In this document: one piece after another, positions 27,578-37,659 of the stretch
Layout: every line of letters begins with the position of its first letter
Position numbering within the stretch: position 1 is the first letter of the stretch
NCBI RefSeq assembly: GCF_024449095.1
Contig: NZ_CP024628.1
Location: forward strand, 186,001-250,000
Reading direction: 5' to 3'
DNA from: Vibrio coralliilyticus
GTDB lineage: Bacteria; Pseudomonadota; Gammaproteobacteria; Enterobacterales; Vibrionaceae
DNA: 64,000 nucleotides
Notes under the pieces: generated by a model
What the model saw: only the letters and a program-made list of their open reading frames with translations
Told to the model about the DNA's origin: nothing
The model's database searches: none
Position numbers and translations under genes: made by a program

Positions 27578-29221
27578 CTAGACTTTGAAAAAGCCCAGCT
27601 GCTGTTTTTGTTTTTCCGCTAGAGTAGACAATTCATGACTTGCGGCAGCTGCTTGGGTAATTCCAGTCACGTTCTGGCTCACCAGTTCATAGATATTACT
27701 GAGGTTGCTGTTGACGTCGGAAGTTACTTGTCCTTGCTCCTCAGAGGCGACTGCAACTTGCGCATTAATGCTGGTCAATTCTGAAATGGAAGTGCTGATG
27801 TGGCCAAGCGCTTCGCTTACCTTTGCGGCTTGAAGCTGGTTATGGCTAATCATCTCTAGACTAGAGTTCATGCTATCATTAGCGACACCTGATTGGCGTT
27901 GTAACTCTTCAATGATCACTTGGATCTCTTTTGTCGACTCCTGAGTTCTAGCTGCAAGCATTCTCACTTCATCGGCGACAACCGCGAATCCACGGCCGCT
28001 TTCTCCCGCTCGTGCCGCTTCAATGGCCGCGTTAAGCGCCAGTAGGTTGGTTTGTTCTGAAATGCTCTCAATCACTTCGATCACTTTACCAATTTGTTCT
28101 GACTGCTCTTTCAGAGAATTGACCACGCCAGCCGCCTGGGACAACTGATGCGCCATTTTCTCACTGGCTCGCGTATTTTGTTCGAATGTTTCTAAACTTT
28201 CTCGAGCGAGCTTATCTGCGTTAATAGATGCAGAGTCCGCGTTGTTGGCATTTTGGGTTACTTCCGTGGCAGTACTTTCCATTTGGTTGATGGCGGATGC
28301 AACTTGCTCAACTTCATTTTTTTCCTGATCTGAGTTGGCGCTTGATTGTGTCATGACTGCGGCAAGTTCAGTAGAAGCTGAGGCGACGTCCACACTGATT
28401 CTGACTAGGGAATCAACTGTGCTTTTCAACTGGCTTACAGTGCTGTTGAAATCACGAGATAGAGCGGTGACTTCATTGTTCCCTTCTTCTTTTACCGAGA
28501 CTAACAGGTTGCCTTGTGCGAGCTCTTTCATCGCGAGTTGCAGTTTCTTAATCGGTGTCACTATGATGCCAGCGAGCATCCAGCTAATCGTGAGTGCTGC
28601 CGCTAATATCAACAAGAGTCCAACAATACTGCTGTTCATTACTTTCGAGTGGGTGCTGTCGTTTGCCTGCACTTCATCAAGAGCCAGTGTATTTAACTTC
28701 TTCGAAAGTCTATCGATTGCCTCAACCATTTGGTTGCCTGCGGTTCGGTAGTCACTTGCCGCACGATCATACTTGGTTTGAAAATTAGAAGGGGGAAGGT
28801 CGTTACTGTGACGAATATTAAGCAATGGGACCATGACGTTAATTGAGTAGTTCACATAATGATCAATGGCGTGGTTCATGTCCGTGATTTCTTGCTCGAG
28901 ACCTTTGACAGTGGCGAGTGAATGCAGAAGTTGGCGGTTTTCTTGCTGTTTGTTCCGCAAATGTGTTGCTAGCTGTTTAACATCTTCAGCACGAAACAGG
29001 CTATAGATGGCTTTAATTCGCATACCATAGGTGTTATCAATGATCTGAGAGAGCGAGTCTTTATGATTAATGACATTCTCTGTTGAGACGGTAACGTGAT
29101 GAAAAGCATTTTTAAGATTGGTTGTACTGTAAATAATCCCGACTACGAGTAGTAGTAAAGTGAATATGACAGGAACCACTACTTGGAGCTTAATGGAAAG
29201 CCCGCTGAGTAATTGGCGCAT
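27578..29221 (-). CDS. methyl-accepting chemotaxis protein
   Basis: A 547-aa membrane chemoreceptor. TM1 lies at about 13-32. The periplasmic part (about 33-190) is rich in helices and fits a four-helix-bundle sensor. TM2 ([19 protein letters not shown]) is followed by a HAMP domain (about 213-265) and a long cytoplasmic coiled coil. The hairpin tip [36 protein letters not shown] is intact, so it should couple to CheW/CheA. There is no C-terminal CheR-tethering pentapeptide. Ligand unknown. AGAGGACA precedes the start. Confidence 0.95.
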   Translation of the reverse strand: MRQLLSGLSIKLQVVVPVIFTLLLLVVGIIYSTTNLKNAFHHVTVSTENVINHKDSLSQIIDNTYGMRIKAIYSLFRAEDVKQLATHLRNKQQENRQLLHSLATVKGLEQEITDMNHAIDHYVNYSINVMVPLLNIRHSNDLPPSNFQTKYDRAASDYRTAGNQMVEAIDRLSKKLNTLALDEVQANDSTHSKVMNSSIVGLLLILAAALTISWMLAGIIVTPIKKLQLAMKELAQGNLLVSVKEEGNNEVTALSRDFNSTVSQLKSTVDSLVRISVDVASASTELAAVMTQSSANSDQEKNEVEQVASAINQMESTATEVTQNANNADSASINADKLARESLETFEQNTRASEKMAHQLSQAAGVVNSLKEQSEQIGKVIEVIESISEQTNLLALNAAIEAARAGESGRGFAVVADEVRMLAARTQESTKEIQVIIEELQRQSGVANDSMNSSLEMISHNQLQAAKVSEALGHISTSISELTSINAQVAVASEEQGQVTSDVNSNLSNIYELVSQNVTGITQAAAASHELSTLAEKQKQQLGFFKV

Positions 29222-29484
29222 CGATTGTCCTCTTCTATATTGTGATGAATTGTCTGTTATTGTTTTTATAATTAAGAGGAATGATTCTAAGTTTTCCTAG
29301 GTATAATTCAATCCAGAAAATGATAATTTTATAAAATAACCACTAAAAGTGGCTTAATTATTTTCCTTTTAAGTCATAGTGTTATTGTTCTAGTTTGTTA
29401 TCTGTTCGTTTGGTTTTCACAGTTTGTTACATCGCTGTTGGACTTATCAGTAAAACGTCATCAAAAATTCCTAGCAAATCTCAC

Positions 29485-29535
29485 CTGTCATATAGGCTTC
29501 AACGAAGTGAAACACAATTGTCATAATTGAGTCCT
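29485..29535 (+). promoter_or_regulatory. Pho-box-like sites and -10 element upstream of pstS
   Basis: CTGTCATATAGGCTTCAA (29485-29502) and TTGTCATAATTGAGTCCT (29518-29535) each match the Pho-box half site CTGTCAT well at the left half and poorly at the right. CATAAT at 29522-29527 is a good -10 element at the spacing expected when PhoB replaces the -35 contact. The sites are 59-109 bp before the pstS start, so PhoB control is likely. The remainder of the 372-bp gap (29222-29593) holds only AT-rich sequence and the promoter of the leftward chemoreceptor gene. Confidence 0.6.
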
Positions 29536-29593
29536 AAAGTGAGCACCGTTCAAGTGAAATATAACGGCAATGTTGCCAACTAAGGAAATTGTG

Positions 29594-30415
29594 ATGAAAA
29601 AGACAGTTATCGGTGCAATCGCACTTCTAGGCGCAATGGCAGTGACTTCAGTTTCTGCTAAAGAAACTATCTCTGCAGTGGGCTCTAGCAGCGTAACTCC
29701 ACTGATGGAAGTTTTCTCTGAAACATACATGAAGACTAACTCGAACGTATTTATCGAAGTTCAGGGTCCTGGTTCTTCTGCTGGTGTAAAAGCAGCGAAA
29801 AACGGTTCTGCTGACTTAGGTATGTCTTCTCGTAACTTGAAAGATTCTGAAAAAGAACCTGCTCTTAAAGAGCTAACGGTTGCACTAGACGGTATCGCTG
29901 TTGTTGTTAACCCTAAGAACGACCTTAAAGCACTGACTGCAGAGCAAGTAACTGCAATCTACAAAGGTGAAATCACAAACTGGAAAGAAGTTGGTGGTGC
30001 AGATAAGCCAATCGTTGCGATCACTCGCGATACTGCTTCTGGTACTCGTGGTGCATTTGAAGACATCATGAAGCTGAAGCAAAAAATCTCTGGCAAGAAA
30101 GTATCGGCTATCTCTCAACGTGCACAAGTGGCAAACGGTAACGGTGCTCTGAAAACTATGGTTGCGTCTAACCCATACGCAATTGGTTATATTTCTCTAG
30201 GTACAGTAGATAACTCTGTAAACGCTCTACCAATTGATGGCGTTGAAGCAAACGTAGACAACGTGAAGAACGGTTCTTACAAAGTTGCTCGTCCATTCCT
30301 TGTTCTATACAAAGAAGGTAAGCCTTCTGCAGAAACTCAGAAGTTCCTAGACTGGATGGTTTCTGATGAAGCACAAGGTCTAGTTGACAGCAACGGCTAC
30401 ATCTCAGTTAACTAA
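29594..30415 (+). CDS. pstS: phosphate ABC transporter substrate-binding protein PstS
   Basis: A 273-aa periplasmic protein that captures inorganic phosphate for PstCAB. The signal peptide is cleaved near VSA|KE. AVGSSSVTPLMEVF is the first phosphate-contacting loop; GPGSSAG and the segment TRDTASGTRGAFE are the others. I use the second possible start (29594), where AAGGA lies 7 bases upstream; the in-frame ATG at 29570 would add residues before the signal peptide. A hairpin separates it from pstC, which would keep PstS in excess over the membrane parts. Confidence 0.95.
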   Translation: MKKTVIGAIALLGAMAVTSVSAKETISAVGSSSVTPLMEVFSETYMKTNSNVFIEVQGPGSSAGVKAAKNGSADLGMSSRNLKDSEKEPALKELTVALDGIAVVVNPKNDLKALTAEQVTAIYKGEITNWKEVGGADKPIVAITRDTASGTRGAFEDIMKLKQKISGKKVSAISQRAQVANGNGALKTMVASNPYAIGYISLGTVDNSVNALPIDGVEANVDNVKNGSYKVARPFLVLYKEGKPSAETQKFLDWMVSDEAQGLVDSNGYISVN

Positions 30416-30437
30416 TATCTAGTAAAACTCCTTAATT

Positions 30438-30468
30438 GCTCAGCCCACTTTGGGCTGAGCCTTTTCTT
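30438..30468 (+). terminator. intra-operon hairpin between pstS and pstC
   Basis: GCTCAGCCCA (30438-30447) pairs perfectly with TGGGCTGAGC (30451-30460) with a 3-nt loop, followed by CTTTTCTT. It would act as a partial terminator or as a 3' stabiliser that raises pstS expression relative to pstCAB. Confidence 0.8.
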
Positions 30469-30509
30469 GACTTCAAACGAACCAAGTTCGTGAGAACGGT
30501 AAGAATTTT

Positions 30510-31442
30510 ATGACCATCGCAACAAATAGTGACGAGCTTATGAATACTGAAGCGACTCAAGTTTCTAAGCCTAGCCTACGCGCGAGCAAGCGTGTTGACT
30601 GGAAAGAGCGTATTTTCCATGGCTTATTCCTTACCAGTGCAGTTATTGGCATTGTGTCTCTGGCGGTCATCGCCTATTTCATCGTTAAAGAATCTATCCC
30701 TGCGTTTCAAGAAGCGGGTGTTTCTGGCATCGTATTAGGCCAAGACTGGCTACCTCCTGCACTTTACGGTGTTGCAACCATGATTGTTGCTTCCATCGTA
30801 TCGACATTTGGTGCGGTTATCGTTGGGGTACCAGTGGGTGTTTTAACGGCGATTTTCATTGCTGAAATCGCACCTAAGCGCCTCGCAGACATCATCCGTC
30901 CTGCCGTTGAATTGCTAGCAGGTATACCTTCGGTTGTATACGGCTTCTTTGGATTAGTTATCATTGTTCCCCTGATTCAGGATATTTTCGCAGTCCCAGC
31001 AGGTAATACAATTCTGGCCGGTATTATTGTTTTGGGTGTGATGATTCTGCCTACCGTGATCACGGTATCAGAAACCTCGATTCGCGCTGTGCCTCGAACG
31101 TACAAAGAAGGTTCACTGGCTTTGGGCGCATCAAAGATTTTCACTATCTTTAAGCTGCTGGTTCCGGCAGCACGCTCGGGCATCATGACCGGTGTGATTC
31201 TGGGTATTGGTCGCGCTCTAGGAGAAACCATGGCGATCATCATGGTGATGGGTAACGCCCCTGCAATGCCTCAGGGCATCCTAGATTCAGCCCGTACGCT
31301 AACTGCGAACATTGCTATTGAAATGTCTTACGCAAGCGGCGTGCATGCTAATGCTCTCTACGCTACAGGTGTTGTTCTGCTGGTGTTTATCATGATGCTT
31401 AACGCAGCCCTGCTTTATCTCAACCGCGAAAAAGCGAAGTAA
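30510..31442 (+). CDS. pstC: phosphate ABC transporter permease PstC
   Basis: A 310-aa inner-membrane permease with six membrane segments after a polar N-terminal tail of about 30 residues. The cytoplasmic EAA loop TYKEGSLALGASKIFTIFKLLVPAARSGIMTGVILGIGRALGETMAI (about 197-243) contacts PstB, and its GRALGETMA motif is typical of PstC. Lies in the pstS-pstC-pstA-pstB operon. Confidence 0.95.
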   Translation: MTIATNSDELMNTEATQVSKPSLRASKRVDWKERIFHGLFLTSAVIGIVSLAVIAYFIVKESIPAFQEAGVSGIVLGQDWLPPALYGVATMIVASIVSTFGAVIVGVPVGVLTAIFIAEIAPKRLADIIRPAVELLAGIPSVVYGFFGLVIIVPLIQDIFAVPAGNTILAGIIVLGVMILPTVITVSETSIRAVPRTYKEGSLALGASKIFTIFKLLVPAARSGIMTGVILGIGRALGETMAIIMVMGNAPAMPQGILDSARTLTANIAIEMSYASGVHANALYATGVVLLVFIMMLNAALLYLNREKAK

Positions 31443-31463
31443 AGTGGTTTAAAGGTGATGACT

Positions 31464-32327
31464 ATGGATCGCGCAAAATTAAAAAAAGCACGCCAGTTTA
31501 AAGACAATATCTTTAACGGCTTTATCTGGGCTGCAGCAGCACTGACGGTCGGTTTTTTGTTCTGGATTATCTGGTACATCTTGTCGAACGGTTTGCAGCA
31601 CGTAGACTGGAATTTCATTACTGATAATTACACCCGTACTGGCGAAGAACACGGTATCTTCCCGATGATTGTAGCCACTATTTATATGGTAATCGCGTCC
31701 ATCGCCGTGGCGGCACCGCTTGGCATTATGACGGCGATTTATCTGACTGAATACGCTAAAGTGGGCAGTAGACTGGTTAAGGTTATCCGCTTCTGTACTG
31801 AATCGTTGGCGGGGATCCCGTCAATCATATTCGGTCTATTTGGTATGACTTTCTTCGTCGCAATCTTAGGCTTGGGATTCTCGATTCTTTCAGGCGCGTT
31901 GACTCTCAGTATTCTAATACTGCCAGTGATCATCCGTACCACGGAAGAAGCTCTGATGGCAGTACCGCAAACTTATCGTGAAGGCTCATATGGTTTGGGC
32001 GCTTCAAAAATCTACACTATCTGGCGTTTGATCTTGCCTAGCGCAATGCCAGGTATCTTAACCTCGGTCATTCTAAGTATTGGTCGTGTAATTGGTGAAT
32101 CGGCTCCTGTCTTCCTGACAGCGGGCATGGTGGCACGTATTCCTGATTCGTTACTGGATTCAGGACGTACGCTGACAGTTCACCTTTATAAGCTGACTAC
32201 TGAGCTGTTCACTATTGAAGAGTGGAACCAAGCTTATGGTACAGCTACCGTGCTGATTGTCGTTGTTCTCTTGATCAACATGATCACCAAACTCATCGCA
32301 AGTCGCTTCAATACTGCGAATTATTAA
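31464..32327 (+). CDS. pstA: phosphate ABC transporter permease PstA
   Basis: A 287-aa permease partner of PstC. It has six membrane segments and the EAA loop TYREGSYGLGASKIYTIWRLILPSAMPGILTSVILSIGRVIGESAPV. The start is ambiguous: GTG 31455, ATG 31458 and ATG 31464 are in frame. I prefer 31464, since AAGGTGA then lies 5 bases before it. The gap to pstC is about 20 bp. Confidence 0.94.
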   Translation: MDRAKLKKARQFKDNIFNGFIWAAAALTVGFLFWIIWYILSNGLQHVDWNFITDNYTRTGEEHGIFPMIVATIYMVIASIAVAAPLGIMTAIYLTEYAKVGSRLVKVIRFCTESLAGIPSIIFGLFGMTFFVAILGLGFSILSGALTLSILILPVIIRTTEEALMAVPQTYREGSYGLGASKIYTIWRLILPSAMPGILTSVILSIGRVIGESAPVFLTAGMVARIPDSLLDSGRTLTVHLYKLTTELFTIEEWNQAYGTATVLIVVVLLINMITKLIASRFNTANY

Positions 32328-32383
32328 CCTGCGACTTTAATTGAAAGCACAGACACGAATTTTAGATTTAAGAGATTGAGACA

Positions 32384-33133
32384 ATGAACAAATTTGATAT
32401 TGAAAACCTAGATCTGTTTTATGGTGAAAACCAAGCATTGAAAGCGATTAACCTTCCTATTCCAGTACGTCAAGTCACGGCATTGATTGGTCCTTCTGGC
32501 TGTGGTAAATCAACGTTACTGCGTTGTCTGAATCGTATGAACGATTTGATTGAAGGTGTAAAGATTACAGGTAAGCTGGACATGGATGGCACGGACATCT
32601 ATGGCAACATTGATGTCGCAGACTTGCGTATCAAGGTTGGGATGGTATTCCAGAAGCCTAACCCCTTCCCAATGAGCATTTATGAAAACGTGGCTTATGG
32701 CTTACGTGCTCAGGGCATCAAAGACAAGAAACACATTGATGAAGTTGTGGAACGTTCACTGCGTGGCGCAGCTCTATGGGATGAAGTAAAAGATCGTTTG
32801 AAGTCCCATGCGTTTGGGCTATCAGGTGGTCAGCAGCAGCGTTTATGTATTGCCCGTACCATTGCGATGGAACCGGATGTCATCTTGATGGATGAGCCTA
32901 CGTCGGCGCTTGATCCAATTGCGACGCACAAAATTGAAGAGTTAATGGAAGAATTAAAGAAAAACTACACCATTGTTATCGTGACTCACTCTATGCAGCA
33001 AGCACGCCGAATTTCGGACCGTACGGCCTTCTTCCTAATGGGAGAGTTGGTTGAGCATGATGACACTCAAGTTATCTTTAATGATCCCAAAGATGATCGT
33101 ACAAAAGGATACGTAAATGGTGATTTTGGTTAA
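32384..33133 (+). CDS. pstB: phosphate ABC transporter ATP-binding protein PstB
   Basis: A 249-aa ATPase that drives the Pst importer. Walker A is GPSGCGKST (about 32-40), the Q-loop [14 protein letters not shown], the signature [13 protein letters not shown], Walker [14 protein letters not shown] and the H-loop [10 protein letters not shown]. Length is normal. It ends the operon: a strong terminator follows and no phoU is present in the window. Confidence 0.97.
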   Translation: MNKFDIENLDLFYGENQALKAINLPIPVRQVTALIGPSGCGKSTLLRCLNRMNDLIEGVKITGKLDMDGTDIYGNIDVADLRIKVGMVFQKPNPFPMSIYENVAYGLRAQGIKDKKHIDEVVERSLRGAALWDEVKDRLKSHAFGLSGGQQQRLCIARTIAMEPDVILMDEPTSALDPIATHKIEELMEELKKNYTIVIVTHSMQQARRISDRTAFFLMGELVEHDDTQVIFNDPKDDRTKGYVNGDFG

Positions 33134-33186
33134 TCACTGAGTCGTTTTACTGGCATTATCACTATAACAATAAGCGATGGTACTTT

Positions 33187-33214
33187 GCCCCTCTTCATGA
33201 GGGGCTTTTTTCTT
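33187..33214 (+). terminator. rho-independent terminator of the pst operon
   Basis: GCCCCTC (33187-33193) and GAGGGGC (33199-33205) with a 5-nt loop, followed by TTTTTTCTT. Confidence 0.92.
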
Positions 33215-33236
33215 GATGCCGAATTGTTATCTTGGT

Positions 33237-34367
33237 TTATCGTTTTTTTAAGTTGAAGACGTTACCTTCATCGGATTTAGTTGAGAATTTTTCGTTATAC
33301 ATGTTCTGGTCAGCCATGGAAATCAACTGATTGAGACTAGTCGTATCATAAGGATAGCTGGCGACCCCTATGCTAGCAGAAAGCTGAACTGTCTGGTTTT
33401 GCAAAGTGATACTCTTATCAAAGCAGCGATTAATTGTTTGGATAAGAGCGTCTATTTCTTGTTTGTCAGTTTGCGTGGTTAAGACCGAGAATTCATCTCC
33501 GCCAATTCTATAAATAGAGAGTTGGTATTGGCTCATTAGCTCAATTAAGCGGGCTGAAACGATTCGCAGGGCTAAATCACCGGCTTGATGCCCATGTGAG
33601 TCATTGATCTTTTTAAACCCATCGAGATCAAGCAATATCAAAGAGAAACTGGTCTTCTCTTCAATGTATTCTGTTAATTGATACATAAAAGAGAGGCGAT
33701 TGGGTATGCCTGTGAGTGAGTCGGTGACAGAGGCTTGCTTATGGAACACGGCTTCTTTATGAATGATATAACTGACGATACCAACACACGCAAACAGTAA
33801 TATCATTAATACAAACTGAGCATGTGTCAGTGCCTGAGCCAGCTGCATTTGAGATTGGTAAAGTGGGCTTTTAACACGAAAGTTGGTATTAATGTAGTGA
33901 ATCATCAGCATGTACTGATGTTCAAAATCCTGACTCAGGTTCAACGCAGGATCGCCACTCTCTTGGAATTGTTTTAATTTGGGCTCTAAAGTTTGAAATT
34001 GATGAAAAAGTGATTCAAAAAATGACTCGGCCCCGGGTAATGAGATCAGCGATTCACTTTCACGGTTGTTGAGCAGTAGATCAAAGCGGCTCCAGGTTAG
34101 TTCATATTTTAACAATACCTTATCTATGTAATTGTGATCTTTTTCAGCCAATAGGGTTGTGGACTTTAGCTCAGAAAACTCTTTAGTTAGTTGAAAAAGA
34201 TACCAAGTGGCTTGGTTTTGTTGCTCGTTGTAGGAACGAGCTAAGTCGCGAGTTGCCGAGAGAAGGTATAAGTTTGCCACAATCAGTATTGCAGAGAGAA
34301 AGATCAGCAGTACTTTCGCTCTTGATAAAACTTGATTAAATCCACGTACTCTAGTCAGTATTCTCAT
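33237..34367 (-). CDS. membrane-bound diguanylate cyclase (GGDEF)
   Basis: A 376-aa enzyme that makes c-di-GMP from two GTP. TM1 is at about 15-36 and TM2 at about 182-200; the periplasmic domain between them is mostly helical. The catalytic domain (about 215-370) starts with DSLTGIPNRLSF and carries the active site RIGGDEFSVL. The product-inhibition site RxxD is missing (the aligned residues are QYQL), so feedback control is probably absent. It overlaps the upstream periplasmic gene by 17 bp, and the two are surely co-expressed, suggesting a sensor pair. Confidence 0.93.
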   Translation of the reverse strand: MRILTRVRGFNQVLSRAKVLLIFLSAILIVANLYLLSATRDLARSYNEQQNQATWYLFQLTKEFSELKSTTLLAEKDHNYIDKVLLKYELTWSRFDLLLNNRESESLISLPGAESFFESLFHQFQTLEPKLKQFQESGDPALNLSQDFEHQYMLMIHYINTNFRVKSPLYQSQMQLAQALTHAQFVLMILLFACVGIVSYIIHKEAVFHKQASVTDSLTGIPNRLSFMYQLTEYIEEKTSFSLILLDLDGFKKINDSHGHQAGDLALRIVSARLIELMSQYQLSIYRIGGDEFSVLTTQTDKQEIDALIQTINRCFDKSITLQNQTVQLSASIGVASYPYDTTSLNQLISMADQNMYNEKFSTKSDEGNVFNLKKR

Positions 34368-34833
34368 TGTTTTTTTGATGAATCATGATCTCGTCAATTT
34401 GCCACACCATTTGAGAATGAAAAGCAGCATTATCAATCTCAGGGTATTTGTCTAGATTAAAGACCAACCAATATGGCCCTTTATTTCGCACTTTCATTTT
34501 TTTACCATTCATTTTGTAGGCGATAATCGGATCGTATTTAATAATGTTTTCTATCGTTGTACTGGCTGCGTAGTCATTAAGGGCAATGAAAGATACGGCC
34601 ATTGTTTCCTCTTCTACTAAGTTCGCTAACATGTCTGAGACTCTAAAGCCTGTGAATTTATTGGCATCCGGATACCATGGAAGCTTGGTTTTAAAGGAGG
34701 TTGGAGGGTATTGCGAAATCAATTGTTCATAAGCCAAAGTCTTTGGTTGGCTGTTTTCAAAACGGACGACTAAGTCAGCACCAAGAGTGGGCAGACTTAC
34801 CAGAAGTAAAAAGGCGAGAACAACACCTCTCAT
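34351..34833 (-). CDS. periplasmic molybdopterin-oxidoreductase-fold-like protein
   Basis: A 160-aa exported protein (signal peptide cleaved near LGA|D). Its C-terminal half, with PIIAYKMNGKKMKVRNKGPYWLVFNLDKY and MVWQIDEIMI, matches the oxidoreductase molybdopterin-binding (sulfite-oxidase-type) fold, where A-Y-x-x-N-G-x-x-L and G-P-x-x-L-V are landmarks. There is no cysteine in the whole protein, so the molybdenum-ligating Cys is absent and it is unlikely to be an enzyme. Because it overlaps the cyclase gene, it may be the ligand-binding subunit that controls the cyclase. That role is inference. Confidence 0.7.
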   Translation of the reverse strand: MRGVVLAFLLLVSLPTLGADLVVRFENSQPKTLAYEQLISQYPPTSFKTKLPWYPDANKFTGFRVSDMLANLVEEETMAVSFIALNDYAASTTIENIIKYDPIIAYKMNGKKMKVRNKGPYWLVFNLDKYPEIDNAAFHSQMVWQIDEIMIHQKNNENTD

Positions 34834-35002
34834 AAAACTTCCTTAATGATGATTCGCTAATGACTGTTATGTTATTAAGTATATGTGCAGATATCCATCA
34901 TGGAAATTAATTTGCCAATTAAGTTGGTTTGGTTTGACGTCACTGTTTGGGTGACAAAGGGAAATGCTTGGTCTGCATACAGGCGATTGCTATATGAGAC
35001 TT

Positions 35003-35033
35003 CAATAAAAAAGCCCGGCTAATTTAGCCGGGC
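35003..35033 (-). terminator. rho-independent terminator of sstT
   Basis: On the minus strand GCCCGGCT pairs with AGCCGGGC (35013-35033) and TTTTTTATTG follows. It lies 36 bp after the sstT stop codon. Confidence 0.9.
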
Positions 35034-35068
35034 CTCTGTCAAATATTTTTAATTTAAATATCTGATGG

Positions 35069-36286
35069 TTACATGTCTTGTTTTTGCTTTGCTTTACAAA
35101 CCGCGGCAGTAAACACGACGTCAGTCGAGCTGTTCAGTGCGGTTTCGGCAGAATCTTGTACAACACCAATAATGAAGCCAACCGCGACAACTTGCATTGC
35201 GATTTCATTTGGAATACCAAATAGGCCACAAGCCAGTGGAATCAGCAGCAGTGAACCGCCAGCAACACCAGAAGCACCACAGGCAGAGACAGCTGCTACC
35301 ACGCTTAAGAGCAATGCAGTCATGAGGTCGACCTCAATGCCCATAGTGTGGACTGCTGCTAGCGTCAGTGTCGTAATGGTAATTGCTGCGCCAGCCATGT
35401 TGATGGTTGCGCCAAGCGGAATAGATACTGAGTATGTATCTTCATCAAGCTTAAGCTTTTCACAAAGTGCCATGTTTACTGGAATATTTGCTGCGCTTGA
35501 GCGTGTAAAGAAGGCAGTAACACCACTTTCACGTAGGCATTGGAATACCAACGGGTATGGGTTCTCACCTGTCTTAACAAGGACAATGATTGGATTCACA
35601 ACAAGCGCAATAAACAACATCGAACTTAATAAAACGCCCAGAAGTTGAGCGTAGCCAGCCAGAGCATCGAAACCAGTGGTTGCTAATGTAGAGGACACCA
35701 GACCAAAAATACCAAATGGTGCTAGGCGGATAATAAAGCGAACAATTTGAGATACGCCGTGGCTGAGATCTTCAAATACCGCTTTTGTTGTTCCAGAGGC
35801 ATGATGCAGTGCTAAACCAAGGCCAATAGCCCACGCCAGAATACCAATGTAGTTAGCATTCATCAGCGCACTAACTGGGTTATCAACAATCTTGAACAGT
35901 AGGGTGTTCATGACTTCACCAATGCCCTGAGGCGGTGTTGCCCCTTCAGCACCGGAAACCAGTGTTAATGTGGTTGGGAACATGAAACTAAGCACTACTG
36001 CCGTCAAAGCTGCAGTTAAGGTGCCGAAAAGATACAGAACCACAATAGGACGCATGTAGGTGTGTTGGTTTTTCTTCTGGTTGGCAATAGATGCAGCGAC
36101 CAGAATAAAAACAAGAATAGGGGCGACGGCCTTTAGTGCGCCGACAAATAAGCTTCCAAGTAAGCCGACACTTTGTGCATACTCCGGTGATACAGTGGCT
36201 AAACCGACACCGAGAACGATACCGGCTAGGATCTGTAATACCAGATTTCCGCGCGCAAAGCGGGCAAAAATAGAGTTGTGTTGCAT
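35069..36286 (-). CDS. sstT: serine/threonine:Na+ symporter SstT
   Basis: A 405-aa inner-membrane transporter of the DAACS family. It follows E. coli SstT (414 aa) closely along the chain: [62 protein letters not shown] and [22 protein letters not shown]. The serine-rich TRSSAAN loop and the [11 protein letters not shown] segment form the substrate and sodium sites. It stands alone with its own terminator. Confidence 0.97.
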   Translation of the reverse strand: MQHNSIFARFARGNLVLQILAGIVLGVGLATVSPEYAQSVGLLGSLFVGALKAVAPILVFILVAASIANQKKNQHTYMRPIVVLYLFGTLTAALTAVVLSFMFPTTLTLVSGAEGATPPQGIGEVMNTLLFKIVDNPVSALMNANYIGILAWAIGLGLALHHASGTTKAVFEDLSHGVSQIVRFIIRLAPFGIFGLVSSTLATTGFDALAGYAQLLGVLLSSMLFIALVVNPIIVLVKTGENPYPLVFQCLRESGVTAFFTRSSAANIPVNMALCEKLKLDEDTYSVSIPLGATINMAGAAITITTLTLAAVHTMGIEVDLMTALLLSVVAAVSACGASGVAGGSLLLIPLACGLFGIPNEIAMQVVAVGFIIGVVQDSAETALNSSTDVVFTAAVCKAKQKQDM

Positions 36287-36462
36287 AGTTATCCCTGCAA
36301 TGAATTATTTTATGAACTTCTAGTAATTTCAGTTATTGGTAACTGAGTGGGACAATACTAGCGTGTTGAAATAATGTGTCTAGAATTAATTGATTTTTAG
36401 CATGAACATTTATTAGAAATGTTAAAATGTGAATATTGTGTTATATATGTTGTCGTTGTTGT

Positions 36463-36486
36463 ACTAAAAAAGGGGCGAGTAGCCCC
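36463..36486 (-). terminator. rho-independent terminator of rsgA
   Basis: On the minus strand GGGGC (36482-36486) pairs with GCCCC (36472-36476) around a 5-nt loop, followed by TTTTTTAGTAC. It lies 9 bp after the rsgA stop. Confidence 0.85.
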
Positions 36487-36494
36487 TTGTTGCT

Positions 36495-37550
36495 TTACGA
36501 AGTTTGTTTTCGGCTCCGGCTGGCCGTTTGTATGTTCTTATACATCTTTGTCTGCTGTTTGTAGGCAGCACGACGCTCAGCGAGCGTCGCTCCGTTACGC
36601 TGTTGCTCCCGCATTAACTTGAGATAGTTATTCAGCCGACGATGCTCAAGTTGACCAGTTTTAATCGCATGAGTAACGGCACATCCAGGCTCGCTTTCGT
36701 GATGGCAATCAGAGAATCGACATTGGGTGGCTAATGCCTCGATGTCTGCAAAGGTTTCAGAAACCCCTTCGGCACAGTCAAACAGCTGTAATTCTCTCAT
36801 TCCCGGCGTGTCGATTAATACCCCGCCTGTGGGAAGAAAGTGCATCGAACGGCCTGTAGTGGTATGCCGCCCTTTGCTGTCACTCTCACGAATACCGCCA
36901 GTTAGCTGGACAGATGCGCCAAGTAGCCCATTGACTAGCGTTGATTTTCCAACACCCGATGATCCTATGAATGCAATAGTGGAGCCTGTTTTACACCAAT
37001 GCGTAAGCGGTGTGTATTGGTTAGCATCAAGTGCGTTGATCATCTCTACTATAAGTAAAGGGTCGAGCTGCTGAACTTGTTGACGTTTAGCTTCAGCATC
37101 AGCAACTAAATCCGCTTTTGTTAAGACAATCACTGGCTCGACTCCAGACTCGTTTGCAGTGGCAAGATAGCGTTCAATACGGCTCAAGTTAAAGTCATCA
37201 TTCAGTGCACAAACGATAAATACGGTTGAAACATTGGCCGCAATTAACTGCTCTGCTACTTTACTGCCTGCTGCTTTTCGAGCAAATAAAGATTGGCGCT
37301 CTAACAGGCGCTCGAAGCCATGCTCTTGGTTCAGTAACAACCAGTCACCGACAGTCATCATGGGTAGTGATTTACGGATCGGTAAAGTTATTTCACCTTG
37401 ATCGCTGACCAGTTTGTAGCCACTACGGTGATGCTCTGTGACACGTGTAATAAGGCTATGTTCCAGTTCTTCAAGTGTAAGTTGTTGTTGAAATAAGTTG
37501 TTCCAGCCGAGTTGAGGCAAGCTCAATAGCTGTTTGGGATTGATATTCAT
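36495..37550 (-). CDS. rsgA: RsgA-family circularly permuted GTPase (second-type)
   Basis: A 351-aa GTPase that should act in 30S ribosomal subunit maturation. An N-terminal OB-like domain (about 30-85) is followed by the permuted G motifs: TKAD (G4, about 143), [16 protein letters not shown] (G1, about 197), T in GRHTTTGR (G2) and DTPGM (G3, about 248). The zinc site [14 protein letters not shown] is near 275. It lacks the long basic N-terminal extension of canonical E. coli RsgA, which in vibrios I recall being encoded next to orn on chromosome I, so this is probably a paralogue. A short leader ORF and hairpins precede it. Confidence 0.88.
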   Translation of the reverse strand: MNINPKQLLSLPQLGWNNLFQQQLTLEELEHSLITRVTEHHRSGYKLVSDQGEITLPIRKSLPMMTVGDWLLLNQEHGFERLLERQSLFARKAAGSKVAEQLIAANVSTVFIVCALNDDFNLSRIERYLATANESGVEPVIVLTKADLVADAEAKRQQVQQLDPLLIVEMINALDANQYTPLTHWCKTGSTIAFIGSSGVGKSTLVNGLLGASVQLTGGIRESDSKGRHTTTGRSMHFLPTGGVLIDTPGMRELQLFDCAEGVSETFADIEALATQCRFSDCHHESEPGCAVTHAIKTGQLEHRRLNNYLKLMREQQRNGATLAERRAAYKQQTKMYKNIQTASRSRKQTS

Positions 37551-37566
37551 TGTGTACCCCAGACTT

Positions 37567-37631
37567 GCAGAAAGACTTCTGCATTTGTAAAGTCAGCTAG
37601 GGTCTTGAGACCCCGGTTTTAATACACCGGG
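37567..37631 (-). promoter_or_regulatory. overlapping hairpins in the rsgA leader
   Basis: Read on the minus strand, three hairpins lie between the leader ORF and rsgA. They are CCCGG/CCGGG (37612-37631), GGGTC/GACCC with a 4-nt loop (37600-37613), and GCAGAA/TTCTGC with a 4-nt loop (37567-37582). The first two share bases 37612-37613 and cannot both form fully. The third is just ahead of the rsgA start. No run of T follows any of them, so control would be at translation rather than by rho-independent termination. Confidence 0.5.
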
Positions 37632-37659
37632 CAAAGAGAAGGGAAGGGGTAACGGATGA

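Noticed and set aside
28335..28751. Plus-strand 138-aa hydrophobic frame inside the chemoreceptor gene
   Set aside because: Shadow of the receptor's TM2/HAMP region; the receptor reading is unambiguous.
35073..35648. Plus-strand 191-aa frame opposite sstT
   Set aside because: Long only because sstT codon choice leaves few stops in that frame; its sequence resembles no family and sstT is certain.
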